Source: Siphonodentalium dalli
Lineage: Eukaryota; Mollusca; Scaphopoda; Gadilida; Siphonodentaliidae
Reading direction: 5' to 3'
Length of the DNA: 64,000 bases
NCBI GenBank assembly: GCA_032622095.1
Contig: CP136063.1
Coordinates: forward strand, 209,235,934 to 209,299,933
The notes beneath the pieces are model-generated. The model worked only from the letters and a program-made list of their open reading frames with translations, did not search any database and was not told the origin of the DNA. This document shows positions 1-11,735 of this stretch, one piece after another. The translations under genes and the position numbers were made by a program. Within the stretch, counting starts at the first letter, position 1. Every line of letters begins with the position of its first letter.

Positions 1-126
1 GGAAATGTTTTGTGTAAATATCATTTAAGCAAGACAATTAGCAAGTTACACTAGTAGTTAAATTTTTAACTTAAATGGAAGTAGTATTGTAATATAATAT
101 TGTAGTATTATTTCCTAGACTGGAAC

Positions 127-285
127 CACAGGCCTTCAAAACAGTGAGTATAAATAAATAAAATAATGTTTTTTAGTAATATTTACCTATAACTTAGTAT
201 AAGAAGTCTTCTTATACTAAGTTATAGGTAAATATTACTAAAAACATTATTTTATTTATTTATACTCACTGTTTTGAAGGCCCGT
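127..285. mobile_element. Palindromic MITE with 9-bp TSD
   Basis: A near-perfect 159-bp hairpin. The ends are CACAGGCCTTCAAAACAGTG and the inverted CACGGGCCTTCAAAACAGTG, and the arms meet at AGAAGTCTTCT near 205. It is flanked by identical 9-bp direct repeats GACTGGAAC at 118-126 and 286-294. A 9-bp duplication points to a Mutator-like transposase acting in trans. Confidence 0.8.
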
Positions 286-1128
286 GACTGGAACTTGAAA
301 GATACGTTTGTAAAGTCTGAATCATGAAGCATGTAACTTTCACTTTGTAAGTTTAATTTGGTCACTGCTGTAATGTGGGTGTCTGCTAATATAAATAATA
401 AGGATCAACTAACAAAGGAGTTGCAAAAGCTTTTAGTGTTATCACTAAAGCTTTTATTAATTAATGGCCTCCCTTAATAAATGCCAACGTCAATGGTATA
501 ATCCGATTAAAACAATAAACTTGACAAGTGGGCGCGGCCATTTATTTATGGAAGCGGTCTTTCCCAAAAGTGCGAAACGAACTTCCGAAGCGCCTGGTAC
601 ATAACCTGATAATGTCATAATTGTTTTATATCTAAAAAGTGGGATGGCAGTCTTGTACTAATTTATAAACTCATGGAACTGGAATGGTCTAATTATTTCT
701 GATACTAACGATAATGACTTTCGATGGTTAGATATATAATCCCCCGATAATCCAGGCGAATATAGGTGACTTCAAATAGATCGTGCCGGTGTTGAATGTG
801 AACGACCTCTTTGATCAGAAAGGGATATTTTAAGGAAATGTTTCGCCAAATGGTTCAGAGAGATAGGACAACAACATTATGACAGATAAATTTTAATATT
901 TTTTTGGCAAAACAAGTCAAATTATCACCGGTAAATCTCAGTTTGGTCAAATTTGGATGGCGACTTCGTTTTTGCCTTGCGGGCATCCGAGGGTGAAGTC
1001 GCCAGCCTGAAGGCGAGAATTTCGCCTGAGTCGCCTCCTAGCTTGGGGCCTGCACTCATGGTTTAAATTCATTATTCAGAAACACTGCGATATTCTATAT
1101 ACATTGTATTTCTATTTCTGTTTCTTAC
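286..1128. other. Non-coding segment downstream of the last visible exon
   Basis: No exon or element recognised. It holds two small inverted repeats: AAAAGCTTTTAGTG / CACTAAAGCTTTT around 426-457, and GGCGACTTC / GAAGTCGCC at about 958-1003 in a locally G+C-rich patch. Confidence 0.4.
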
Positions 1129-1326
1129 CAACACACTGCAGCGTTCCATAATCCCACTGGCCGTTGGACTGACATGTGACTGTAGTGTCTTTGGTGAGCT
1201 CACTCGCACCACTGGCTTGGAATAAATTTGCACACGTAAAAAGAAAGGTCTGATCATAGTTGCCAAGGAAACCAGATGGCCATGTCTTCAAATTACCCTC
1301 TTGAACAGGTTGTCCACAATTAACAT
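1129..1326 (-). CDS. CCP/sushi exon (last host-gene exon in window)
   Basis: Encodes one CCP (sushi) module of about 65 residues. The read-through starts VNCGQPV, has cysteines at the expected four places, and ends with the hallmark NGQWDYGTLQC. The acceptor (..TTTTTACAG) lies just above 1326 and the donor GTAAGA starts at 1128. Both junctions are phase 1, as in every other exon of this gene, so the 198-bp exon is a cassette. CCP modules are extracellular, disulfide-bonded protein-binding domains. The preceding intron, back to 18495, is about 17 kb and holds the triplicated region and MITEs. No further exon was found between 1 and 1128, so the gene continues outside the window. Confidence 0.85.
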
Positions 1327-1364
1327 CTGTAAAAATATAGGGTTACCAGCATGGGTTAGTTTAA

Positions 1365-1629
1365 AGGGGTAGTGTACACTAAATCTGGCCATTTATGGGA
1401 CCAATTCCTTTTATACTCAACAGAATATACACAACAAATGAATGAATTTGAGTCATGGATTAGTGCAAAAAACATTCATGTGCTCCATGAGCGATGCAAA
1501 AAAGATGGTAATTATAATGAAAATGAGTTTATGGCTTGAGCCATCAACTCATTTTCATTATAATTACCATGTTGTTTACATTGTTCTGATTCGTTCATAC
1601 CTTTAGAGCACATATAGTGTACAGTCCCT
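1365..1629. mobile_element. Small TIR element with internal hairpin
   Basis: Ends AGGGGTAGTGTACACTA and (inverted) AGGGACTGTACACTATA, flanked by TTTAA. It contains a perfect 24-bp hairpin (about 1506-1529 with 1546-1569). Further copies lie within the triplication at about 8125-8389 and 9934-10199. The class is not assigned. Confidence 0.55.
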
Positions 1630-2415
1630 ATTTAATTTAAAGACATATTATGTACTTATTCGGGTGCGTGAAACTAATAAGTTAGTATTCAGGCGCTATG
1701 CCAACTGGAGGAATATATCACTCCAGTAACATCGCTGAAAATTTCAAGCAAATCCAGGCAAATCGACCTTACCATTCCATAGAAAACATCGTCAGAACTA
1801 CGCGCAATTGTAAATATTTACTACTCGATTCGGGATGCTACTATCTGCGATAAGCTAACGAAAACGATTTCGCCATCGAGTCACTGTATTTAATTAATAT
1901 ATAAGAATGACGGTGTTTTGTTGTCAATTTGGATATAATATTTGTAAAAAATACTACTTTGAACAAAATTATTCTCCATTTCTATTTGATCGCCCTACTG
2001 GAGAGTTTCACATCACTTTAATATGTGTCATATAATAACCATATTAGGCCATGCTGAGTCAATTTCCCAGTCCAAAAAAATTTGAAAAGCATGTCATTTT
2101 TTTTTTTCCGGGCATATGCCAATGAAGCATTCCACCTCGGGCACCTCTGCTTCGGAAGCATTCCACCACAGGCACCTCTGCTTCGGAAGCATTCCACCAC
2201 GGGCACCTCTGCTTCGACCAGATCTGAGTCTAATTTCATTTGCAGAACAGAATGTTCCTAATATATTAATTGATAGATTCCCAGTAATCTATTTTATCCA
2301 ATTCACCCAATTAAGTGTCACAGACACATTTTTCACATACCAACAGATGTTTGAACAGTTACCAATTACACCAATGAAAAGGAATTTCAACTGAGAAATG
2401 CATCTTTTGAATCTA

Positions 2416-2628
2416 CAGTAATGCCCTAAATAATCGGCTCCTTATCCACAGCAGAATTATGGGTAATTTTTTAGGATTTAGTCGGAAATATGGCTTGTTG
2501 CCATTCATCGGAAAGCTCTCAGTGAGAGCTTTCCGATGAATGGCAACAAGCCATATTTCCGACTAAATCCTGAAAAGTTACCCATAATTCTGCTGCGGTT
2601 AAGGAGTCGATTATTTAGGGAACTACTG
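2416..2628. mobile_element. Full-length 213-bp palindromic MITE (in triplication)
   Basis: A complete TA-flanked hairpin copy, reproduced at 9174-9386 and 10987-11199 by the tandem triplication. Confidence 0.85.
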
Positions 2629-2710
2629 TATCTAATGCACATGTTCGTATAGTCCAAGTCTTCTTGTACTAAAACCAGCTAAGATATTTGGATGGCGATG
2701 CTGGCGTTTA

Positions 2711-3960
2711 TAGTCCAGGAGATATTGGTCGACCTCTGCACCCCCCCCCCCAGGACTTAACTTCACCCCACTAATTCTCTTCCTTAAGGTCTCCTCTAAC
2801 AAGAAAAAAAAGTGGCCGCAGAGACTCCAGACAAGATGGCGTCCATCATGGCGGCCATTGTTTTTAAATGCACCAAGTCTCTTTGATCGCCATTATAGTA
2901 AAGATGATAGCACATGCGGTCTTGTTTTCCGCTCGATTCGTTATGCTAATATACAACCCTTACAAATGAGCCAAAAATCCGACACCGGGATCCAATATGG
3001 CGGCCAAGATGGCCGCCGAAATGTGAAAATATGCTATTTTTCTGACATGTTACCACCTTTCGTTTGTCTCTGTGGGAAAATGTTAGAATTTTTGCGTCAT
3101 GTTATACATTTATCATATAGAGAAGTCATTGGCGAACACATGGGGACCATAATATGCATTCATTGCGGGATATTTTTGTCCGATATCACGTTTTCCCAAA
3201 TGCCGGTATCATAGGTCAAAGCCGAATCTCCGTTAATAACGCGATGTTATGTTTCGAATCAATGAATGTTATTGCTATTATAACAACACCCATGCATATA
3301 TATTTGCAGGAGATACTCGAGCTAGAATTCCTCTTATACCTGAGTTGAGGAATATTTACCCAAATCCAAGATGGCGGCCAAAATGGCCACCAGAAATAAA
3401 AAAATCGCCGAAAATCGCTGATTTTAACATCAGTGAGCATTATTGTCATGACAACCCCACACCTGCTTACTATTGTAAGTTGGGAACACTTAGGCGAAGA
3501 ACTTTCCTTGTACCATATCCAAATAAAAGTCCCCCAAATCCAAAATGGCGCCCACAATGGCGGACAGATTTTGAAATATCACCGAAATTCCCTCATATTC
3601 ACATCATTGGGCATTATTGTCGAGACAACTCCATCCATGCGTACAGTTGAGTTGGAAATACTGAGGTGAAGTAATTACCTTACATCTCATGCAAGAAATG
3701 GTTTTCCAAATCAAAGATGGCGGCCAAAATGGCGACCGAAATTTTAAACACGCCTACATTCCTTTACTTTCTTAGGATGGGCGTTATTGTTTCGCGATTT
3801 CTAGCCACCATTACATGTTGATATGTATTAATTATCCATTAGGGTTTGGCAAGTGGTACCCACAGTCAATATGGCGGCCAAACTGGCGGGCAGAAATTGA
3901 AAAGAAGCCGATATTATCACATACTAATTTCAACTTTTTGTCATAATATTGATTTGTATA
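2711..3960 (+). repeat. Left outer arm with repeated ATGGCGGCC boxes
   Basis: Contains degenerate tandem units of about 150-187 bp, each carrying a box like CCAAGATGGCGGCCAAAATG. Boxes occur near 2848, 2997, 3370, 3545, 3717 and 3871, with a shared GCATTATTGTC..GACAAC motif between several of them. The core AAGATGGCGGC equals the consensus site of the zinc-finger factor YY1. The arm starts with a run of C's near 2741. Confidence 0.75.
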
Positions 3961-6404
3961 AACGAAACGGTACATAATATAAGCCATATATTAGTTCCAA
4001 TGTAAGTCGTAGCCTTTTGGAAGGATGAAAACCCACAATCGCAATGTGGCATTTCAGAATCCATTCTCCACTAAGGGCTCATACTGGCCGTAACCGTATA
4101 TAGGTGCCCCAATAGTCATATTATGACTTCCAAGAATCAAAACAGCAGTACCTGAGCTTATTCTGAATTGCCACATTCAGCATTATCTAGACTCGTTTCC
4201 GTCTTTTGTCAGATTAATCTATCTCACTCACAACAACAGTTCACTACTCTTGTTTGTAGGAGTGTGCCACTAATCGGAATGTTTCAAACAATACATATGC
4301 CGGTGTCCAGCTCACGTGTTGGTTTCGAAAGTTTGGAATTCTTAGCGAGCTTCATTCGTGGTATAGCTTATGGTATAATTCAGATGCTACATATGGGGTA
4401 TATGCCTCATCTTGTGCGATACACTATAAAGGTATTCGGTAGATGCGTATACTAGCTTTCAGAAGGACCTATCTATCTGCGTATTGTCAGCTTTGGTGAC
4501 CTAATGGGGATAACAACGTGTACACCTGGTGATCTTCCCAAACAGCCACTTCTCAATATATGGTTCATCAATTCGCATACTCATCTAATGCACTGACGTA
4601 CCCGGACAACTTCTTTATATGGCTTCGAATGTTGAAAGCCCGACATTTGACGGGTGCATTTCTGCTAAGGCGTAGAAGACCATAATGTATAATATACCCA
4701 AACTCCTTGAACATGATCATAAGAACAAGCTTATTGGCGTCCAGCAATCGTCTCACCGAACAGATCCAAGCAGATGATAACAATACACACGGTGCTAGTT
4801 TGTGGGTATGTGTCATGATAGTGGAAATGAAATTGGACCATGGCTGCACCGCCCCTTATTTTGTTATGTTTTAGATTCAGACAGGATATCATGTGTGGCT
4901 TTGCTTTCCTTGTATGCTAAGATTGTATGTATGTTCCCATCCGTTTGGAAGCCCTTCTTAAACAACTGGACCAGGAGTATGCCATTGGCTACTGCTGTAT
5001 AAGCCCCACCAAGATTGGGGTGTAGTCTTAAAGGCGATACCTTTGATAGTTGGTTGATATGTCATACTCACGCTGGGTGGTATGGTTCAAGAAAGTACAA
5101 ATGCCATCAACAAAAGGGTGACACGTTCAACGCGAAGAACATCCAGAGGAATGTTACGTTGATGAGCTCTTGCATTCAGCTCACCAAACGTTGGTACACC
5201 AAGTGATTTATTGGTAACATCACCAATGCGACCATTTTCCTGCATGAGAAAGTTATATGTATAATGCTATATGATCATAAAGGTCGCGTTCCCCAACGGC
5301 CACAGCCATTGCCATCGAGACTGTAAATTGTTCTTTAAATACATAGTGAAATAAATGCACCAAAGTTCCTGACATTTTCTTGAATAATGCCGCCCACATA
5401 CTGACACTAACCCCGAGAGAGGATAACACAACACGCATACATTCATGCTATAAAGACATTATCCTTTAGTCCACCCGACTGTTTTGAGGGAGGTTAGCAT
5501 ATATTATTATCCAGACAAAAGTGTACGTAGTTGAATCAGAAAGGCTTCGAAATGGATGTGGAAATTCAATCTTACCACACCAAATAAAACCGACACGCAT
5601 GACATTCGATATATTAAACATGCACCAGGTGTAGGGGTGGTGTATACAGTGGCCCATTTCATTCCCACTATCATGGCGCATGTCCACAAACTAGCACCGC
5701 GAGCATTGTTCTTCTCTGCTGGGAGATATTCGACGAGACACTGCGGGCGTCACACAGTTTGCTTCGGATAATGGTCAAGAAGTGGGGGTAGTCTGTAACT
5801 AGGGTCTTCTCCTTAGCAGAATTACATCTGTCCAAGGGAATGAGACAGCTAGCAACCTTCGAAACACTGTCGAAGTTGTCCACATATGCCAATGTGTTCG
5901 CTGAGTTTGTGAGTTGGCGAACCATCTATTGAGAAGTGACTAGCTAACTGGTTCGCCAGGTGTACATGTCGTTATCCCATGGGGTATGAGACACATACAT
6001 AGAGATCACCTTCTGTAAGCTAGACACCGGAAAATGAATTGTTTGAAACGTTATGATTGGAGGGACTCTACTCCCAGTAAGTGGTGAATACTTTGTCGGT
6101 GTGAGCGACCTAGATTTATCAGACAAAGAAATGGAAGCTGGTCCAGATAATTATGGACGTGACGTGGCAAATCAGAATCTGTTATCAGGTAATTGTTCTG
6201 ATATAACTATTCGGCGCACCTACGATTAAGGCCATTATCGGCGCTAAGTGGAGACTGGATTTCGAAATGCCACATCGCGATATTAATTGTGGTGTTTCAT
6301 CTTTCCAGAAGGATACGAGCTATGTTATGCGTTTTGATACCTTTAAGTTGAACTAGTAGATGGTTTATGTACAGTTTCGTCCATACATACCGATATTATG
6401 ACAA

Positions 6405-7655
6405 AAAGTTGAAATTAATATGTGAAAATATCGATTTCTTTTCAATTTATAGCCGCCAATTTAGCAGCGATCTTGGCTGTGAGTATCAATTGCCAAATCC
6501 TAATGAATACTTCATGTCACTATTCCATACCAACATGTAATGGTGGATAGAATTCGCGAAACAATAACGCCCATCCTAAGAAAGTAAAGGAATGTAGACT
6601 TGTTTTCAAATTTCAGTCGCCATTTTGGCCGCCATCTTCGATTTGGAAAACAATTTCTTGCATGAGATGCAATGTAATTACTTCACCTCAGTATTTCCAA
6701 CTCAATTGTAAGCATGGGTGGAGTTGTCTCGACAATAATGCCCAATGATGTGAATATGAGGGAATTTCGGTGATTATTCAAAATCTGTCCGCCATTGTGG
6801 GCGCCATTTTGGAATTGGGGGACTTTTATTTGGATATGGTACAAGGAAAGTTCTTCGCCTAAGTGTTCCCAACTTACAATAGTAAGCAGGTGTGGAGTTG
6901 TCATGACAATAATGCTCACTGATGTTAAAATCAGCGATTTTCGGCAAATTTTTTATTTCTGGTGGCCATTTTGGCCGCCATCTTGGATTTGGGTAAATAT
7001 TCCTCAACTCAGGTATAAGAGGAATCATAGCTCGAGTATCTCCTGCAAATATATATGCATGGGTGTTGTTATAATAGCAATAACATTCATTGATTCGAAA
7101 CATAACATCGCGTTATTAACGGAGATTCGGCTTTGACCTATGATACCGGCATTTGGGAAAACGTGATATCGGACAAAAATATCCCGCAATGAATGCATAT
7201 TATGGTCCCCATGTGTTCGCCAATGACTTCTCTATATGATAAATGTATAACATGACGCAAAAATTCTAACATTTTCCCACAGAGACAAACGAAAGGTGGT
7301 AACATGTCAGAAAAATAGCTTATTTTCACATTTCGGCGGCCATCTTGGCCGCCATATTGGATCCCGGTGTCGGATTTTTGGCTCATTTGTAAGGGTTTTA
7401 TATTAGCATAACGAAACGAGCGGAAAACAAGACCGCATGTGCTATCATCTTTACTATAATGGCGATCAAAGAGACTTGGTGCATTTAAAAACAATGGCCG
7501 CCATGATGGACGCCATCTTGTCTGGAGTCTCTGCGGCCACTTTTTTTTCTTGTTAACAAGTGAAAAAAATTAGAGGAGACCTTAAGGAAGAGAATTAGTG
7601 GGGTGAAGTTAAGTCCTGGGGGGGGTGCAGAGGTCGACCAATATCTCCTGGACTA
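6405..7655 (-). repeat. Right outer arm of giant palindrome 1
   Basis: Inverted copy of 2711-3960, with few substitutions and one insertion of about 14 bp near 7550-7570. Matching 118-codon open frames (2858-3214 plus strand, 7138-7494 minus strand) exist in both arms but show no recognisable domain. I regard them as by-products of the repeat. Confidence 0.85.
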
Positions 7656-8112
7656 TTAGTCCAAGACCGCCCTATATGCTCGCTTATGACACGGCTTAAG
7701 CGTTAGTGACCCGCTCAAATAAAACCACAATTATATGAAATAAAATATCACAATTGCGACAATAAACGGATATTTTCCGCAGAAGACATGCTATTTTATC
7801 TGAAACCCACATCAGTTGTGAATTTAAAACGGTAATTTAATGCGAAAAGAGACATTTACCTCAATGTTTACAATTTTTTAAAAGTATGCGAACTCGGTTG
7901 ACCTCGCGAACTGTGTTCGGCATTTTCCGTTGAAAATATTCCGTAGATTTTGGACAACAACGCAAATTACGATGAATTCTCCATTGTAATCGTAATTATG
8001 TGTGTCAATAAATAAAATAATAAATAGATTAATTAAACATTGGAGATATAAATGTAATACACTAAATAAATGAACCTTAAGTTTGAAAAGTCCCACTAAA
8101 ACGGAAGAACTA

Positions 8113-9922
8113 GGGTTAGTTTAAAGGGGTAGTGTACACTAAATCTGGCCATTTATGGGACCAATTCCTTTTATACTCAACAGAATATACACAACAAATG
8201 AATGAATTTGAGTCATGGATTAGTGCAAAAAACATTCATGTGCTCCATGAGCGATGCAAAAAAGATGGTAATTATAATGAAAATGAGTTTATGGCTTGAG
8301 CCATCAACTCATTTTCATTATAATTACCATGTTGTTTACATTGTTCTGATTCGTTCATACCTTTAGAGCACATATAGTGTACAGTCCCTATTTAATTTAA
8401 AGACATATTATGTACTTATTCGGGTGCGTGAAACTAATAAGTTAGTATTCAGGCGCTATGCTAACGGGAGGAATATATCACTCCAGTAACATCGCTGAAA
8501 ATTTCAAGCAAATCCAGGCAAATCGACCTTACCATTCCATAGAAAACATCGTCAGAACTACGCGCAATTGTAAATATTTACTACTCGATTCGGGATGCTA
8601 CTATCTGCGATAAGCTAACGAAAACGATTTCGCCATCGAGTCACTGTATTTAATTAATATATAAGAATGACGGTGTTTTGTTGTCAATTTGGATATAATA
8701 TTTGTAAAAAATACTACTTTGAACAAAATTATTCTCCATTTCTATTTGATCGCCCTACTGGAGAGTTTCACATCACTTTAATATGTGTCATATAATAACC
8801 ATATTAGGCCATGCTGAGTCAATTTCCCAGTCCAAAAAAATTTGAAAAGCATGTCATTTTTTTTTTTCCGGGCATATGCCAATGAAGCATTCCACCTCGG
8901 GCACCTCTGCTTCGGAAGCATTCCACCACAGGCACCTCTGCTTCGGAAGCATTCCACCACGGGCACCTCTGCTTCGACCAGATCTGAGTCTAATTTCATT
9001 TGCAGAACAGAATGTTCCTAATATATTAATTGATAGATTCCCAGTAATCTATTTTATCCAATTCACCCAATTAAGTGTCAGACACATTTTTCACATACCA
9101 ACAGATGTTTGAACAGTTACCAATTACACCAATGAAAAGGAATTTCAACTGAGAAATGCATCTTTTGAATCTACAGTAATGCCCTAAATAATCGGCTCCT
9201 TATCCACAGCAGAATTATGGGTAATTTTTTAGGATTTAGTCGGAAATATGGCTTGTTGCCATTCATCGGAAAGCTCTCAGTGAGAGCTTTCCGATGAATG
9301 GCAACAAGCCATATTTCCGACTAAATCCTGAAAAGTTACCCATAATTCTGCTGCGGTTAAGGAGTCGATTATTTAGGGAACTACTGTATCTAATGCACAT
9401 GTTCGTATAGTCCAAGTCTTCTTGTACTAAAACCAGCTAAGATATTTGGATGGCGATGCTGGCGTTTAGTCCAAGACCGCCCTATATGCTCGCTTATGAC
9501 ACGGCTTAAGCGTTAGTGACCCGCTCAAATAAAACCACAATTATATGAAATAAAATATCACAATTGCGACAATAAACGGATATTTTCCGCAGAAGACATG
9601 CTATTTTATCTGAAACCCACATCAGTTGTGAATTTAAAACGGTAATTTAATGCGAAAAGAGACATTTACCTCAATGTTTACAATTTTTTAAAAGTATGCG
9701 AACTCGGTTGACCTCGCGAACTGTGTTCGGCATTTTCCGTTGAAAATATTCCGTAGATTTTGGACAACAACGCAAATTACGATGAATTCTCCATTGTAAT
9801 CGTAATTATGTGTGTCAATAAATAAAATAATAAATAGATTAATTAAACATTGGAGATATAAATGTAATACACTAAATAAATGAACCTTAAGTTTGAAAAG
9901 TCCCACTAAAACGGAAGAACTA
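8113..9922. repeat. Tandem triplication, copy 2
   Basis: A 1810-bp copy of the unit, nearly identical to copies 1 and 3. Visible differences are a few substitutions (for example CTAACGGG near 8461 versus CCAACTGG) and a 2-bp deletion near 9080. It lacks the nested palindrome. The junction with copy 1 reads GAACTA/GGGTTAG. Confidence 0.93.
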
Positions 9923-11735
9923 GGGTTAGTTTAAAGGGGTAGTGTACACTAAATCTGGCCATTTATGGGACCAATTCCTTTTATACTCAACAGAATATAC
10001 ACAACAAATGAATGAATTTGAGTCATGGATTAGTGCAAAAAACATTCATGTGCTCCATGAGCGATGCAAAAAAGATGGTAATTATAATGAAAATGAGTTT
10101 ATGGCTTGAGCCATCAACTCATTTTCATTATAATTACCATGTTGTTTACATTGTTCTGATTCGTTCATACCTTTAGAGCACATATAGTGTACAGTCCCTA
10201 TTTAATTTAAAGACATATTATGTACTTATTCGGGTGCGTGAAACTAATAAGTTAGTATTCAGGCGCTATGCCAACTGGAGGAATATATCACTCCAGTAAC
10301 ATCGCTGAAAATTTCAAGCAAATCCAGGCAAATCGACCTTACCATTCCATAGAAAACATTGTCAGAACTACGCGCAATTGTAAATATTTACTACTCGATT
10401 CGGGATGCTACTATCTGCGATAAGCTAACGAAAACGATTTCGCCATCGAGTCACTGTATTTAATTAATATATAAGAATGACGGTGTTTTGTTGTCAATTT
10501 GGATATAATATTTGTAAAAAATACTACTTTGAACAAAATTATTCTCCATTTCTATTTGATCGCCCTACTGGAGAGTTTCACATCACTTTAATATGTGTCA
10601 TATAATAACCATATTAGGCCATGCTGAGTCAATTTCCCAGTCCAAAAAAATTTGAAAAGCATGTCATTTTTTTTTCTTTCGGGCATATGCCAATGAAGCA
10701 TTCCACCTCGGGCACCTCTGCTTCGGAAGCATTCCACCACAGGCACCTCTGCTTCGGAAGCATTCCACCATGGGCACCTCTGCTTCGACCAGATCTGAGT
10801 CTAATTTCATTTGCAGAACAGAATGTTCCTAATATATTAATTGATAGATTCCCAGTAATCTATTTTATCCAATTCACCCAATTAAGTGTCACAGACACAT
10901 TTTTCACATACCAACAGATGTTTGAACAGTTACCAATTACACCAATGAAAAGGAATTTCAACTGAGAAATGCATCTTTTGAATCTACAGTAATGCCCTAA
11001 ATAATCGGCTCCTTATCCACAGCAGAATTATGGGTAATTTTTTAGGATTTAGTCGGAAATATGGCTTGTTGCCATTCATCGGAAAGCTCTCAGTGAGAGC
11101 TTTCCGATGAATGGCAACAAGCCATATTTCCGACTAAATCCTGAAAAGTTACCCATAATTCTGCTGCGGTTAAGGAGTCGATTATTTAGGGAACTACTGT
11201 ATCTAATGCACATGTTCGTATAGTCCAAGTCTTCTTGTACTAAAACCAGCTAAGATATTTGGATGGCGATGCTGGCATTTAGTCCAAGACCGCCCTATAT
11301 GCTCGCTTATGACACGGCTTAAGCGTTAGTGACCCGCTCAAATAAAACCACAATTATATGAAATAAAATATCACAATTGCGACAATAAACGGATATTTTC
11401 CGCAGAAGACATGCTATTTTATCTGAAACCCACATCAGTTGTGAATTTAAAACGGTAATTTAATGCGAAAAGAGACATTTACCTCAATGTTTACAATTTT
11501 TTAAAAGTATGCGAACTCGGTTGACCTCGCGAACTGTGTTCGGCATTTTCCGTTGAAAATATTCCGTAGATTTTGGACAACAACGCAAATTACGATGAAT
11601 TCTCCATTGTAATCGTAATTATGTGTGTCAATAAATAAAATAATAAATAGATTAATTAAACATTGGAGATATAAATGTAATACACTAAATAAATGAACCT
11701 TAAGTTTGAAAAGTCCCACTAAAACGGAAGAACTA
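9923..11735. repeat. Tandem triplication, copy 3
   Basis: A 1813-bp third copy. After 11735 the sequence continues into the unique right part of the MULE-like element, which marks the right breakpoint of the duplicated unit. The poly-T tract near 10670 differs from the other copies. Confidence 0.93.

Larger units (their letters stand above)
2711..7655. mobile_element. Giant palindromic (foldback) DNA transposon, copy 1
   Basis: A 4945-bp element. The left end TAGTCCAGGAGATATTGG is mirrored exactly at the right end. It is bounded by 3-bp direct repeats TTA (2708-2710, 7656-7658), and the empty site GCGTTTAGTCCAAG is seen intact in triplication copies 2 and 3, so the boundaries are certain. 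The whole element folds back on a centre near 5183. The outer arms (2711 to about 3960, and about 6405-7655) are nearly identical; the inner arms still pair but are much more diverged. ORFs in the inner arms are short and unrecognised. No DDE transposase is visible. A 3-bp TSD is compatible with Harbinger, CACTA or other 3-bp superfamilies; I do not assign one. Confidence 0.9.
1353..8112. repeat. Tandem triplication, copy 1 (interrupted)
   Basis: First copy of a 1.81-kb unit repeated head to tail. It consists of host flank (1353-2649), the left end of the MULE-like element (2650-2710), and an internal part (7659-8112). The nested giant palindrome 2711-7655 splits this copy only. The unit contains a TIR element (1365-1629), a 3 x 31-bp minisatellite (about 2124-2216) and a 213-bp MITE (2416-2628). 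Confidence 0.9.

Noticed and set aside
2858-3557. ORFs in the outer arms of giant palindrome 1
   Set aside because: They match in both arms because the arms are inverted repeats; they contain the periodic box repeat and no recognisable domain.
2711-7655. Assignment of the giant palindrome to Harbinger on the basis of TTA
   Set aside because: The second member has TSD CAA, so TWA preference is not supported, and no Harbinger transposase is seen.
7878-8096. Repeated 72-codon minus-strand ORF (also 9688-9906 and 11501-11824)
   Set aside because: Present three times only because of the tandem triplication; no domain recognised.
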